NCBI GenBank assembly: GCA_016800925.1
Contig: JABCPU010000016.1
Span: 124,001-188,000, forward strand
Length of the DNA stretch: 64,000 bases
Source: Suillus spraguei
Taxonomy: Eukaryota; Basidiomycota; Agaricomycetes; Boletales; Suillaceae
Reading direction: 5' to 3'
Positions 35,003-46,539 of this stretch are shown here, piece by piece; the first letter of the stretch is position 1, and the number at the start of each line of letters is the position of its first letter. The notes below the pieces were generated by a model that saw only the letters and a program-made list of their open reading frames with translations, was not told the origin of the DNA and made no database searches. Made by a program: the position numbers and the translations under genes.

Positions 35003-37053
35003 ATGGCCAGCAGGAAACAAGCTATCACAAGTCACTCTCGTAGCTTTGGTGAGCGTCCTGCCAAACGAACAAAAGTAGATGATGAACGCCAGGCGAGTAC
35101 ATCTTCTGCGGAGCCGTCAAATGGCATGAAGGATATCACTGGAGCAGTGGGACTTCCAGAAGATGAAGATGAAGATGAAGATGGTTTAGAAGACAAGGTT
35201 GAACCAGGGCAGTCGAAAAATGAACCTAGAGCGTCAGACCTTTACCTTGACACAGTGCGCTATTCGTTGAAACCCATCGCGCACGTATTCGCTGACAAGA
35301 CCTTGAATAGATTAATCGAGCATTGCTCGACTTTGACTTTGAGAAAGTGTGTTCTGTATCTATGTCAAACATAAACACATACGGCTGCCTAGTCTGTGGA
35401 AAGTACTTTCAAGGACGAGGTCGCAATTCGTACGCTTATGCGCATTCCATTCATGATGACCACCATGTTTTTATCAACCTTGAGACAGCAAAAGTGAGCT
35501 GAATACTAATCATACGTACATATACTTATGTCACATAGGTTTATGTGCTTCCAGATGGTTATCTTGTCTCTGACCCATCTCTCGAAGACATCTCGTTTGT
35601 CCTCAATCCATCATTCACGAAGGCCTCCACATCCACCCTATCTTCGCCATCCCATCTTCTGAAACCTTCCTACGACCTCTCATCAAAACCTTATCTTTCT
35701 GGTTATATCGGCTTAAACAACATCAAGCGAAACGACCACATGAATGTCATCATACATTCCCTCCTTCACATCCCTCCTCTACGGGACTACCTCCTTCTGT
35801 CCTCCTTTCGCGGAAAGGAATCTGAACTCGTTAAACGATTTGCCGCTCTTGCAAAGAAAATATGGAATCCCCGGCTTTTCAAAAGCCAGGTTAGCCCTCA
35901 CGAGTTTCTCCAGGAAGTAAACCGCGCTAGTGCGGGTAAGTTCCGACTCGAGCAACAAGGCGATCCTGTCGAGTTTCTCGGCTGGTTACTTAACCGATTA
36001 CACAAAGACATGGGTGGAACTAAGAAAAAAAATTCAAGTGCGTCATGTGCAGATCAACTGGCCTGCTGTTTATCATTATCCGGCCTCCGAATTAATACAT
36101 GAAATGTACAGGTATTATATTTTCAACGTTTCAAGGAGAACTCCGCGTGGAGACACAGCAGGTCGTTGTCCGTCCGGACTCAACCGGTTCTGAGAAGCCG
36201 CAGTTTGATATTGACAGAGGTGGGATCGACTTTAATGGTCACCTGGACCCTTATTCATAATAGTGCATGTTAGACATCAAGGCTACTGTGTCGCCGTTTC
36301 TCTTTCTAGCGGTTGATCTTCCCCCACCGCCTCTTTTCCAAGATACGATCGAGAAGAACATCATTCCACAGGTTAGCATCCATTCTGTACTAGCCAAGTA
36401 TGATGGAGTCACCACACAGGCGAGTTTAGCTCTGCTTTTCGCTTCTTTTTATCGAACCGAACTAATCCATTTTGGATACATGTGCGCAGGAGTCTGCAGG
36501 CCAGTTACGCAGATACAAGTGTCAACGCCTCCCACAATATATCGTTTTACACTACAAGCGATTTACAAAGAACGCCTTTGTGGAGGAAAAAAACCCAACC
36601 ATCGTCACATTCCCACTCAGAGGAGTTGATTTCCGTGAATGTGAGCGCTTCGAGTTATGCTCACGTGATAATCGCATGAACGCAACTAATGACTGATGAT
36701 AATTTATGCGCTATAGATCTGGATGCAGCACCAACCCATCCGCCAACCGTCTACGATCTGATCGCCAATGTAACCCACGAATCAGTTGCCGGAACTACTC
36801 GCGACAAGGAAAACACGATTTGGAAAGTTCATCTCCGTGCCGCTGGCGGGGGCGGCGAGGGCGAGAAATGGTTCCAGATCCAAGACCTCATCGTTGAAGA
36901 AACGCGCAAGGAGATGATCTTCCTTGGGGAGACCGTGCTGCAGGTACGCCATCCCTATATTGTAGATTGTATGATCTCACGCATTCAAATTAGATATGGG
37001 AGCGGCGTGCTAGTGGTAACGCGTCAATGAAAATGGATGTTGATCGACGGTGA
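35003..37053 (+). CDS. SAD1: U4/U6.U5 tri-snRNP-associated Sad1/USP39-like protein
   Basis: Eight exons (35003-35254, 35311-35493, 35539-36037, 36112-36219, 36274-36419, 36490-36640, 36717-36943, 36994-37053) give 541 residues. After an acidic, low-complexity start (GAT-GAA repeats at 35160-35185) comes a UBP-type zinc finger (CSVSMSNINTYGCLVCGKYF, then YAHSIHDDHHVFINL). The ubiquitin-protease-like domain follows, with GYIGLNNIKRNDHMNVIIHS where active enzymes carry a catalytic Cys; here it is Asp, so the fold is a pseudo-protease as in all USP39 proteins. Later blocks include GDPVEFLGWLLN, RLPQYIVLHYKRF and VTFPLRGVDF. The protein helps keep the tri-snRNP intact for splicing. Intron 5 (36420-36489) is GC-AG with the donor CAG|GCGAGT. 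Confidence 0.93.
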
Positions 37054-38012
37054 TACCGAAGTGTTGGTTAGACATTAGGCTGAGGAGATACCGGGGTTTC
37101 GACTTACAGTATATGGGATCCCCGCCCCCAATAAGACCGGAGATACAATCTCAAATGTCATGATACACACCAGCGCATGTCAATGCAGCTCAGCGAAGCT
37201 CACGCGTCACTGATCGTCTAAGACAACACATGAAAATGTATAGCTGTCTACGCCCCTTATTCAGACACAAGGTGATCGTACGGCCGCCGTCCTCCGCGGT
37301 GACCATAAACTGGCACACCTGTCTGGTTGATCAGAGAGCGCGTGGGTATGTTTTTAGGGGCGCATACCCTGTTGCACGTTACTCTGTTTTATACTAGCGC
37401 AGTGTAATGTCACTTTGCCGAAGAATGCGGCGAAGATGCAGGGGATTTCCCTAGCGCCTCGGGTGACGTTGTTGACATGTTCATAGGAGGGAATGGGTTT
37501 CGGCTGATGATGGCAATTTAAATTGTGATAGGATCACACAATATGCATGGCAGACTCACTTCACAGCAGCTTCTTCGAAAAGAGGTTTGAATACATAAAC
37601 ACCCGAAGCGATGCCTGGTTAGTTTCACAACGGATATAACATTAATGCCAGCGATTGAGGTGACTCTACTTCATACCTGTTAAACCTGCGACTATGTGTG
37701 GAGTGAACCGTCGTAGCATGATGATGGCTTTGCATGAAACGTGCAAGCTACAAACAAACACCGCAACCTTATTTTCCATTTTGGGACAAGTAAATCAAAC
37801 TCAGCGGCTATGGGTAGTGACGAGTAGTAAATCGAAGAGGCTAACATGTGAGTAAATTTATGTTGTCGAAAGTCTAGCAACACTCCTCTCGCAATTGAAC
37901 ACGCTAATTCTTTGGTCTTTGCGCTGTTGTTGGTCCAGATAAATATCTATAGTAACGCAGCAGATAGAAGCAGCCCGAGCCATTGTACGATGTAGCGCTA
38001 GTGTCAAGAATA
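37054..38012. other. Intergenic, no gene seen
   Basis: Start of a gene-poor, A+T-rich region. Only short overlapping frames occur and none shows a domain. Confidence 0.5.
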
Positions 38013-38400
38013 TTAATTACTAATGCCCAATTTTTCACAAACAATCCGAGCTGCCTCCTCTTTAGCGATACTTTTCTGATTGGCGGTCGCAGAACCGATG
38101 ACTTCGCCATCCACTGGATGATGACGTCTTAGACAAATTTCTTCGCTCTCGAGAGATGGATAACAGTACCTTTGCAAGTCAATGTCCACGAGAGAGCATG
38201 CGGCGGTCCAGACTGAACCTCAGCCCATGTGATAGCATGAAGTCTGCGGCGGGATTGATAGTCTTTATAGTGTCAGAATTAGTGTCGCCTTCCTTTAATA
38301 AAGAAAAGGCTGGACTTGCGGTTGTTCAGGGCAATAGTATAACCTGGAGAAATATCAGCATTATTCAGTGATAATTTAGATACGATAACATACGCGACAT
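38013..38400 (-). CDS. Mini protein made of one dsRNA-binding domain (copy A)
   Basis: Four minus-strand exons (38394-38400, 38316-38343, 38170-38243, 38013-38113) give a 69-residue protein that is almost entirely one dsRBD. It begins MSRYTIALNNRKLHAITWAE, continues with the beta-strand block SGPPHALSWTLTCKVDGEVI and ends with GSATANQKSIAKEEAARIVC plus EKLGISN. This is the alpha-beta-beta-beta-alpha order of the family, with GP-H loop 2, a W in beta 2 and the K/A-rich start of helix 2 that grips the major groove. The first exon is only 7 nt (ATG plus four bases, donor GTATGT). All introns are GT-AG and the total is 210 nt. Target RNA and role are unknown. It lies in the same orientation as two similar genes within 3.5 kb. 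Confidence 0.72.
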
Positions 38401-39936
38401 TATGTGTAGGTGGCAGGTGGCAGACAACGATATTGTAAAGCTGGAAAAGTAAAGAGTAGTTCAATGTCTATCATGTACCACAATTTACGCGTATTTAAAT
38501 ATGCACGTCCAACGACATGCCTAGAGGCAGCCAAAGTGAATACCGACAGCGCCCAATGTCGTCTGCATTGGTCAGGGAGACCGAATGACCGTGGTTCCGA
38601 TAGACACAGCGAAGAAAGTCGTATTCAATCAGGAAAACTGCGCAGGATAAACGTAACTGCAATTTGTTTCAGAGGCCGTAGTGGAGTGCTCTTGAAGACC
38701 GAGGCAAACGTCACCTTTTTTTTCGAGAACGCTCATTTGTTGCAACAACCGTAAAATGCAGAGTCGTTGGGAGACAGAGCAGCAACAAGACTGATATGCA
38801 ACGCAAAAACAATAACAACGAACAAATGTCCGCAACGCCCCGGCCTACTTTGAATACCGGTCTGGACTGTAGAGGGTCAGCAAAAACAAATATGTCATAC
38901 TCCGGCTATCAACCCATATATCGAGATAGCGGAACCAAGAATGACTGGGATGCGGTCCGCATTACACTATGGTGCAGTGCAACCAGCAACAAATCCTGGT
39001 CATGGCGGCTCCGCGCATTCGAGAGGCCCGGAGCGGATGTAGATAAGAAAAACTTAACAATCGCGTGGCCATATGACACATGCGCAAGGGCCGAACAGAT
39101 ACAGCGGAGATTTGTGGTCGGCACTCTCCCCATAAGTCCGACAGCAGATCGATCATACCTGGGGCCAAAAGTCTAGTCACCGACATGTGACGAATCTGGG
39201 AACTGATGGAGGTCGATCAGGGTCGATAGGGAATCATTGGCAAAGAAGAGTGCCTCTAAACTGTGAACGTTGAAAGGTTAATTGTTGTGGGCGTCGATCC
39301 AAGACATGGAAGGGCCGCAGTACAAAAAAATACCTTCGTTGTAGTCCATCTCGACGACTACTTTAATACGAAATAGGAATTCAGATATTGACCGGAAGGA
39401 GCTAAGTAACATCGCCGTGATCCAGTCAGCGTAGCGCCGACTTCCGGTGTCTTAGTAGATCTCCAGCTGTTCCAAAGCTAATAAAAAACTGCAAAATAAC
39501 CTGCTACCCGTATTGGTCTGGATAGGAGACGGAGTGCAGTACCCAGGTCAGCAGCAAGTGCTGTGTAGTAAGGTACAGATATATTTGTGTTGAGGTTTTA
39601 TCGACACCTACTAGGTGAGTGTCAACATCTTACTTGGTGGCGCCAGCCTGAGATGAACCAAAGATTTGAGAGAGAGAGGCAAAATTAATTACAGACCCTG
39701 ACGCTCTAACGAGACAGATTAGATAAGATGAGTATAATCTAAAACGATGCAGATACAGGAACGTCCATATCGATGGACGGTAGTGAATGAAAATACATGA
39801 GGATGAATGTGCAAGGAATGTGCAACTTGCAAGAAAAAAGGGAAAAAAGGGAAACAAATGAAGATAATCAATATGAACGAGTCGACTAATGAATTGAAAT
39901 CCGAAAGAGCCAGCCTCCGCGGCGGTAACTCGTACT
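38401..39936. other. Gap between dsRBD genes A and B
   Basis: No intact gene. It contains a possible decayed dsRBD copy (listed separately) and unrelated short open frames such as 38796-39176 on the plus strand. Confidence 0.4.
39330..39585 (-). pseudogene. Possible degenerate dsRBD copy
   Basis: Read on the minus strand, fragments resemble parts of the neighbouring dsRBD genes but in different frames: HLLLTWVLHSVSYPDQYG near 39540-39580, FGTAGDLL near 39465-39475 (compare RRFGTAGPQGLRL in copy C), and VVVEMDYNEG near 39335-39362 (compare VIVYFRDYEYGRG). Stops separate them and no set of splice sites joins them in frame. This could be chance similarity; I treat it as a tentative relic. Confidence 0.25.
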
Positions 39937-40335
39937 TCAGCCTTGATCGGACCTTAATGCAGTCAGCGCGTGTCCGGCTGCCACATTTCTGGCTTGATGT
40001 TTGTAGGCCCCCGAGCCGACCCCATAGGTAGTCCCGGAAACTTGAATAGCGGATCAGAGACTATGATAAGCGGATACAATGATAAAAAAAACTTGCTTCT
40101 ACACGTCGATGTCCATACATACTGGTGGGTAGGACCCTGCCTTACATCGACCCAGCTCAAAGCTGAGCTTTGGCCAATAGACTGTAAATCTGAAACCCAC
40201 AGTAAGTCTTTTAGATCACCAAAATAACTGCACAAACAGTTGTTAAGCGCATTTGTAGCGTCTTCAAATGTCGTCAGCTGAGGCAGGCACCACAAAGGAC
40301 TGTGACAGACCATTGGCCTGGTTTCTTCGAGACAT
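39937..40335 (-). CDS. Mini protein made of one dsRNA-binding domain (copy B)
   Basis: Four minus-strand exons (40311-40335, 40238-40261, 40097-40189, 39937-40040) give 81 residues. It starts MSRRNQANDATNALNNYLQS, followed by IGQSSALSWVDVRQGPTHQY, VWTSTCRISGTTYGVGSGAY and KHQARNVAAGHALTALRSDQ. Helix 1 (LNNYLQ), the GP-H loop, the Trp of beta 2, the G-x-G-x-G turn and the Arg/Ala helix 2 are all in place. The third intron (40041-40096) uses a GC donor, GCAAGT. The first and second introns (49 and 48 nt) are GT-AG. The protein shares the MSR start and LNN motif with copy A. Function unknown; it could act as a dsRNA-binding partner or competitor in RNA silencing, but that is inference. Confidence 0.72.
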
Positions 40336-41337
40336 TGCAAATGTTTGAGTTGACGACCATACTTGAACTTACTGGCAGTTATTATACCACTGAAACATAC
40401 ACTTCATGGGACTTTGAAAAGAGAGACGGTGTTGAGTGGAGGCGATGCTCGATGGAATAATGGATTCATGATCGCGGCGTTGAGGAAAATAATAGGCGGA
40501 AAACCAAAAATTCCCAAGATGCATGAAATAGGGCGAGCAACATGCAATGACGATCGACTCAGTGAGAAGATGCGAGGGACTAGCTGACATGTGCCCCTCA
40601 TGTATCTTGTGCAGTGGATCGTTCCAAGCGCTTTACAACCGAGCTCGGAATGAAGGATGCGCATTTCCTCTGGGTACGGGAGAAGTCCAAACAATGGTGA
40701 CTGTGGGGCGTAGTCAATCATAAACTAGAGCAATAGTCTGTAAACCAGACTTCTAAACTGCACAGTGCACTTACAATCCGGTGATAAGTCAGTCGATCCC
40801 GTTCGCTGTGACGATGTTAGAGGACGTCAGCAGGAACCTCTTCGATTGGATCTGTTTTTAAAACTTTCGCGCATTACGCCTGTCATATGTAGTACTCAGG
40901 GTACGGCAACAGATCAAAAAATGGCACCAGGCAGACGTGCGCTCCCTGTGCGGTGGAAAGCGGGCATGTGGAATACGCATTTATGCCTTTAACGAATACA
41001 CGTTGTTGCACAGTAGTTTGTACGGGAACGGGAAGCGACTCGGGCCACGACGGTTCTTCTCACCCACCTGAAGCCGAGGAGTAGCACAGCCACGTGTTTC
41101 TCTGCTGTCAGTCATTCACACCCTCATGATATTCATTAGAAATTCTGATAGATTCGACAACTACAAGGAAATATAACACAAGTAGGGGGAACTATAGTGA
41201 AGGGGGAAATACAAATTTGATGATCAAACAATAGAACCGGGACAAAATCATGTAAGCAAATTCTAGAGTCCTGCAATCAAGATGGGAGGGCGAGACGAAA
41301 ACAGCAAAAGCAGTTAAACAAAAACAACGATATAAAC
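40336..41337. other. Gap between dsRBD genes B and C
   Basis: No convincing gene. The open frame at 40404-40721 (minus) shows no domain. The left end should contain the promoter of copy B. Confidence 0.45.
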
Positions 41338-41813
41338 TCAATGGCCAATTCCTGGTTGCATGAGGGCTTGTAGAGCCATCTGACAAGCAATTTCTCTGGC
41401 AGACGTTTTGCTTGTCGCCTGACCTCTGCCATATTCATAGTCTCGGACTAAGGATAAATCAGATATGCATAAAGAAGCAGTTGGAAACAATTAACAGTAT
41501 ACAATCACGGTCCAGCACGGTGCGTGCTCGGGACCACTCGAAGACTTATCAAGCCGGAGGCCTTGCGGTCCCGCAGTTCCGAATCTACGTTGCAGGTAAT
41601 TATTCAACTGCATACGATAGTCTATGAGAAGAAAAAATCAAAAATCATCACATATTGAAAATATATTAACGCACGATTTTGGTCATCTGCGCTCTGTCGG
41701 CTATGCTCGTCTTGTCCATATCGTGTGTTATACACATCCCCGCGTGCATACTGTTGACCGCTGGGACGACTCCTGCTGCTGTGGTAATCCTGGTCGTGGG
41801 GATAACGTGACAT
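41338..41813 (-). CDS. Small protein with a C-terminal dsRNA-binding domain (copy C)
   Basis: Three minus-strand exons (41675-41813, 41496-41621, 41338-41447) give 124 residues. The first 48 are a polar Tyr/Gln/Arg/Ser-rich segment (MSRYPHDQDYHSSRSRPSGQ), probably disordered. The dsRBD follows: YRMQLNNYLQRRFGTAGPQG, then SSSGPEHAPCWTVIVYFRDY, EYGRGQATSKTSAREIACQM and ALQALMQPGIGH. It shares the MSR start, LNNYLQ helix, GP-H loop and K-x-x-AR helix-2 pattern with copies A and B. Intron 2 uses the donor GTTAAT; the alternatives with better donors give the wrong phase. The frame is open for 20 codons upstream of 41813 but without ATG. Confidence 0.72.
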
Positions 41814-44514
41814 GGCGGTCAATAATTCAGACTTAAGCTCGGAAATATGGGGTGAATTGCTTGATGAGTGCACAAGTGGTCTTCTTTATATCAAGGAAGC
41901 ACATACACCAATTGCTTGCCTCGCAGCTGGTGGCGCCCCACAGGCTATGGCTAGCGCAGCCCTAGTATCAGAGTCTCGCTCACCATGTATTCTCCGCAGT
42001 TGCAGAATCGGACAATGAACGGGATGTATCTATCCTGTAGAGAATTCTGAGGCAGGCAGTGCTCATTGTAGGTGTTCTCTGGTTTGTGCATTCTGGAGCT
42101 ATGGGTCAAGCGATGTCGTAAGAATGCGGTAAAACTGTTACTGGGCGTGCCGAATTGTATCCTGTATTTGTGTTTGACCTGAAGACATTCTACACGACGA
42201 TCAGTGTACTTGGAATCTTTCATTTGGGAAACAGGTGAAATTGGAGTACTTGCCACTATTTTTATGCGCTTTACAAATGCTTTATAGGGCAGACATACAT
42301 ATTACAAGCGGGGTCATTGGTGTAAGCAATGCAGTAGCATGAAGCTCCGAACCTACTAGGATACATTGTAACATCGGATACAAGTGGTTGGTCTCCCATA
42401 GTAGAGCCATTAGAAGGAAGACGGTCGTTCGCAACACTCCGTGATGTAAATTACAACATTGTTGGCCTAGATGGAAGTACAAAGCTCCGTCACTAACCTT
42501 GGACACACAGTCTGCGTTGTATGGCAATATTACTGTACAACTCCTAGATGGAAGCACATGGTTCCGTTGGCTGAGAGATAGCAGACGATTCACTGGGGTT
42601 CAATGTTATGGACTAAGCTGATAGTTCCTTGGAATTGCCAGTGGTCGGTTCCAGTAGGTTGAGGGAAAGCTAAGGTTGAAAACATCCGAATATCCCACGG
42701 GATTCGTTTCAACCACAAATTTGCATCATCCCAAATCGATACATGGCGAAATTCTTTCAAGGCGCATATATAAAAAAACTCAAGGACGAGTATCCACCAA
42801 CCAACCTATTCATCAAAGATTTTGCGTTTTCAATTAACGGAAAGAGCAATTACTGTTTTGGTGCACCCCTGCGCCGTCATGATCAAGCTTTCAAGAGCAG
42901 CGGCTGAGCGAACCTGCGCGAATATTATCTTTCTTTTTCAACTGGAGACTCTGGTACGCATAGCTCTCTGCACAGCTACCTGCACGGTTCTCCGATGCAT
43001 CCGTGTATGTGCAGGATTTTCGTCCGTGTTGGCCGATTCCGAGCAACGGTACTATAGTTAAGGCAATCGGCTATAGAAAGAATGTGAAGCCTCTGACGGA
43101 CTCGATGATCGCTCAAACCAAGAGCTTCAAGCTCACATCCGCATAACCCAAGTAACTCTTGCAGATCCGTGACATCCCCGGACCATAGTATTGGCCAACC
43201 TTGTGACAAATTTTCCTTCATATCGAGTTTCCATCGTAAACTTGGATCTGCCTTTGTCATATGCGAGGACTAAGGGTATCGATGTTGCTGCCTGCCAGTG
43301 CCCGGACATATTTATCTGTATGACAGTTCCAGTTCTCCCTTGACTGGGTATTGGAACCTTCTGTCAAAACTGTGTCAGATGAGCTTCTGCAACAAAGCCT
43401 ACATTTGAAAAACGCCCACATGATGTTGACACTCACATGGATGTCCAGTGTGCCTATCTTCAAGCCTTTATATACGCTATACACATCTACCGCGTGGCTG
43501 TCTGTCCAGTAACCTCGGCTGTCTTATAGCCATATACAACCCAGGAACGGGTCCACTGCCCTTGAGGAGCTCATCCTACACGCTTGCACAAGGCTACGTG
43601 AACAACAGTACATACCAACAATTGCAGGGCCCAACAGCAACAAGTTGTGCATGTGACTGCACTCTCCATCAGGGCCCTCCTCATCTAGAACCCGGAAACA
43701 AATTCGGAAGCAAACTCAATGTGAACCCGCAGGTATTCCACGGTCCCAAGTAGATCGCCACCTATCCTGCTGGTCGAGCCATTTCTAGGACGCTCTACCG
43801 CTAATCTCCGAATATACCTGGCATAATTCTCGGCCGACATGAACCGGAGTCCAGGGTAGGCTAGTGATGGTATGGTGTTTTATTATTCTATATACGAACC
43901 TTCTCTGGCCTGCTGTCGACTGAAGCATGCGGTCTGGGCAACGAAAACGGGAACTTAATCTTATTAAAGTGAGCAGAATCCCGTTCTCGTTGCGATACAA
44001 TTGCATGCCAGAGAACACACTTCTGAAATCACACAACGTTCCTGGGTACTTATGGGGTTTGGGGGGAAACGAGCAGACTGCACACACTTAAGTACGTAGT
44101 TCGAGATACTGGAACAGTAGTGGTCTAGGCATGCCCGTCAGGGCTGTCGTGTACCAAACTGGAAGTGAAAAAAAGTCTTTGAACCGACTTCCTGAAGGAG
44201 CGGCTTCAGCTTTTCAAGTTGGATGACACCGTGATCAAACCGCCACAGTCAAGGGACAAATGAAGCCCACGGGTGTGTCGTCGCATAGCCTTTATGTCAA
44301 TCTATCAGCGATGATATTAATCAGTTTAAGACCCTGGCTTGGACGCGCGATACATCATGATGATACTGAAACACTCGTTAATACATGGTTTAGTCCCATA
44401 CTAAACCATTGTGTTAGTTCTGGTGCTGAGGTCTAAGGAGGCGTGAAACGCATATGACATCTGGACTAGTATGTTCGACCTGGAGTCAGTACTCTTGTCG
44501 ATCACTGATTGTCA
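41814..44514. other. Gene-poor region with short open frames
   Basis: No gene that I can support. TATA-like boxes occur at about 42768 (plus) and 43468 (minus). A minus-strand frame at 42976-43260 contains LQELLGLCGCELEALGLSDH, loosely like a SAM-domain C-terminus. A plus-strand stretch near 43590-43750 (TLHQGPPHLEPGNKFGSKLN) has a GPPH loop like a dsRBD. Both lack complete gene structure. Confidence 0.35.
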
Positions 44515-44971
44515 CTGACAGGCACGGAATTCGCGGCGATGAGCGGCCAGTGCATGACACTCATCATGTAAGTCGAATTTATATATGTTCCGAAACTTTA
44601 ACACGAACCATCGCACCTCCACCAGATTCGAGCTTCAATTGAACAAGTACTTACTGGAAGCATTTGTCGACTCAGAAGGAGTCATCTGAGGAATATCGAG
44701 TGTCTGATCATGGGTGCAAAGGCTCCGATTAAATATTGGGCCAAATCACTGCTAAACGTAAGTACTTGGATGCCCCGAAACGGAGCTTGCTAACGATTTG
44801 ATAGGACTGAGAGAGTTGCCAGGGCTGGAGATTCAAGGCACTGTTTTCGTTCCTGCATGATGAGCGGACTTCTGGCAACCGAGTCCTGCATATCAATATA
44901 AGCTTCAACGTTCAACCTGGAGAATTTCGCTTTTCGTCCCTCTGTTTTGAACCTCAGAGACCTTGTTCAAT

Positions 44972-45885
44972 ATGGGATTCTTCTCCGTGGCTCGTATCGT
45001 GCTTTTCTGTGAGTCCTGAATCTATTTCTGAATCTGTCTCTTGGAAGCTCACTTTCAAATGTGATTGTACAGCAATCACTATCGCTTTCTCTGTCATTGA
45101 ATTAGGCCTCAATGCCTACTTCCTCTCATTGACAGTGCCAGATGATTTCTATTTCATCTTCAGTGTTTTGGGACTCGTGACCACATTGTTGACAATTATT
45201 ACCATTCCAATCATGTGCGTACGCCTTTGTCTGGTCACATTGGTTTCTCAGTTTTGTTTATAGGTTGATCGTTGGTTTTGTACGACGTGGGGCGTTCACT
45301 TCCATGATTGTCTTCGAACTCTCGTGGCTCTGTATGTAGTATATTTGGAATCATGCGTGTTAGTCTAATCCTTCTGATATACAGTCACCCTTACGATTCT
45401 GTGGGTCGCCACTGCAGGCGATGCTATCTCCACCTCTAACTATTACTACCCTCAAGGCTGTGTTGATACGAGTGCGTGAATTTTAAATACCATTCTGTAT
45501 CATGCTCAGTCCGCCACCAGATCCCACCGTCAATGCGTATTGTATGGAGCTGCAGGCAGTGGAGGCTTTCGCATTCCTCAACTTCTTCATATGTAAGTTT
45601 TATGCAGTCTAGGTCGAGTATTTACCTAACGATGTTATTTTAGTCTTGGGGTACACTTGTGTATTGCTAGTGTTTTCCATCATTGGATCCAGTCGTGGCA
45701 ATGACGTCTGGACGCGTTCTGTTCAGGAGGCCACGTTCTTCGCGCAAAAGTCGTGGTCTGGACAGGTTCCTCTGAATCAGTACTCGGGTGCTCCTCCTAC
45801 GGGGCTTACTCCTGTTTCGCAACCTCAGCAATCTCAGCAATTCCAGCCAGTGTATTCTGGCCAGCCACAGGGAATTTCTGTTTAA
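44972..45885 (+). CDS. MARVEL-like four-transmembrane protein
   Basis: Six exons (44972-45008, 45073-45214, 45264-45331, 45385-45471, 45521-45592, 45644-45885) give 215 residues. Four hydrophobic segments are visible: VARIVLFSITIAFSVIELGL, FSVLGLVTTLLTIITIPIML, MIVFELSWLFTLTILWVATA and FAFLNFFIFLGYTCVLLVFS. A Cys-containing loop lies between TM3 and TM4 (YYPQGCVD, AYCMEL), and the cytosolic tail is Gln/Pro-rich (QPQQSQQFQPVYSG). This is the arrangement of fungal MARVEL-domain proteins of the plasma membrane (Nce102-like in general topology; the specific family is not certain). The fifth intron's acceptor is placed at 45520 because the nearer CAG gives a different frame that destroys TM4. A decayed second copy lies 1.9 kb downstream. 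Confidence 0.8.
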
Positions 45886-46363
45886 CATGCATGATGACTA
45901 CTTGCAAACCATCTACTCTGACTCACGTGCTTGTCGTCTCTATGTATTGACACGGCTGGCGGAGGATGTCTCTTACGGGTCCATTTCTCTGAAGATGTTT
46001 AGTGTTCTGGAAATCTGACAGATTATACTAGTACTGCATCATACGGTCACAGTATGTTATAATACCCAATAACATTTTGTGTTCCTGCACCATAGTGGTG
46101 GTTAGGCTTGCAATTGTTTGTTGTCGTGCGTAAGAAGACCAGAATGGCCTATAGGATATAACTAGTGCAAACCAATTATTCATTTGTGTTGCTTGAAGTT
46201 GCAATAAGCTGCGGGCGTGTAACTTTACGAAATGTATCCAAATCCGAGGCGATGCTGGACTAGACTTCTCAAGAACATTTCCTACTGCTGCGCTTCAACT
46301 GAATTGTTCTCCTTTCATTGCTCATTAGGCTCGGGATTTGCCTACTACTGTCGGTTAATCTAG
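45886..46363. other. 3' flank of the MARVEL-like gene, duplicated downstream
   Basis: Non-coding; closely similar to about 47797-48390. It carries the original promoter region of the golgin gene, now in duplicate. Confidence 0.6.
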
Positions 46364-46536
46364 CTGTCTGAGGACGATGATCGGAGGGCAAAGGCTTTGG
46401 TTTGTATCCTCGGAAGGTTCATCTATTTTTTACAAAGTAATATATTTCTGCAGCTTGACAAGTGACAACGGAAGAAGGTTGCTGGCAGTGGCGCGTTGGC
46501 AAGTCCACCTCCGTCGAGGTCGTTCACTCCTGGTCC
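46364..46536 (+). pseudogene. Truncated copy of the golgin 5' end
   Basis: Matches exon 1, intron 1 and the first part of exon 2 of the golgin gene at 48391. The start codon is changed (CTGTCTGAGG instead of ATGTCTGAGG) and the copy breaks off within exon 2 at about 46535, where it joins the start of duplication unit 2. Confidence 0.75.
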
Positions 46537-46539
46537 CCG

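Larger units (their letters stand above)
44515..46535 (+). repeat. Tandem duplication unit 1 (about 2.0 kb)
   Basis: Begins at CTGACAGGCACGGAATTC and ends inside a truncated copy of golgin exon 2. It is matched by the next unit from 46540 with the same order of landmarks: the CAGGCAC start, a MARVEL-like gene, a shared 3' flank and the golgin 5' end. Unit 1 holds the intact MARVEL-like gene but a broken golgin start. Confidence 0.8.

Noticed and set aside
42743..42907. 54-residue plus-strand small ORF (MAKFFQGAYIKKLKDEYPPT start)
   Set aside because: A TATA-like box lies inside it rather than upstream and nothing recognisable is encoded; kept only as a curiosity.
42976..43260. Possible SAM-domain gene on the minus strand
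   Set aside because: Only a short helix pair (ELLGLCGCELEALGLSDHRV) resembles a SAM end; no full domain or upstream exon could be assembled.
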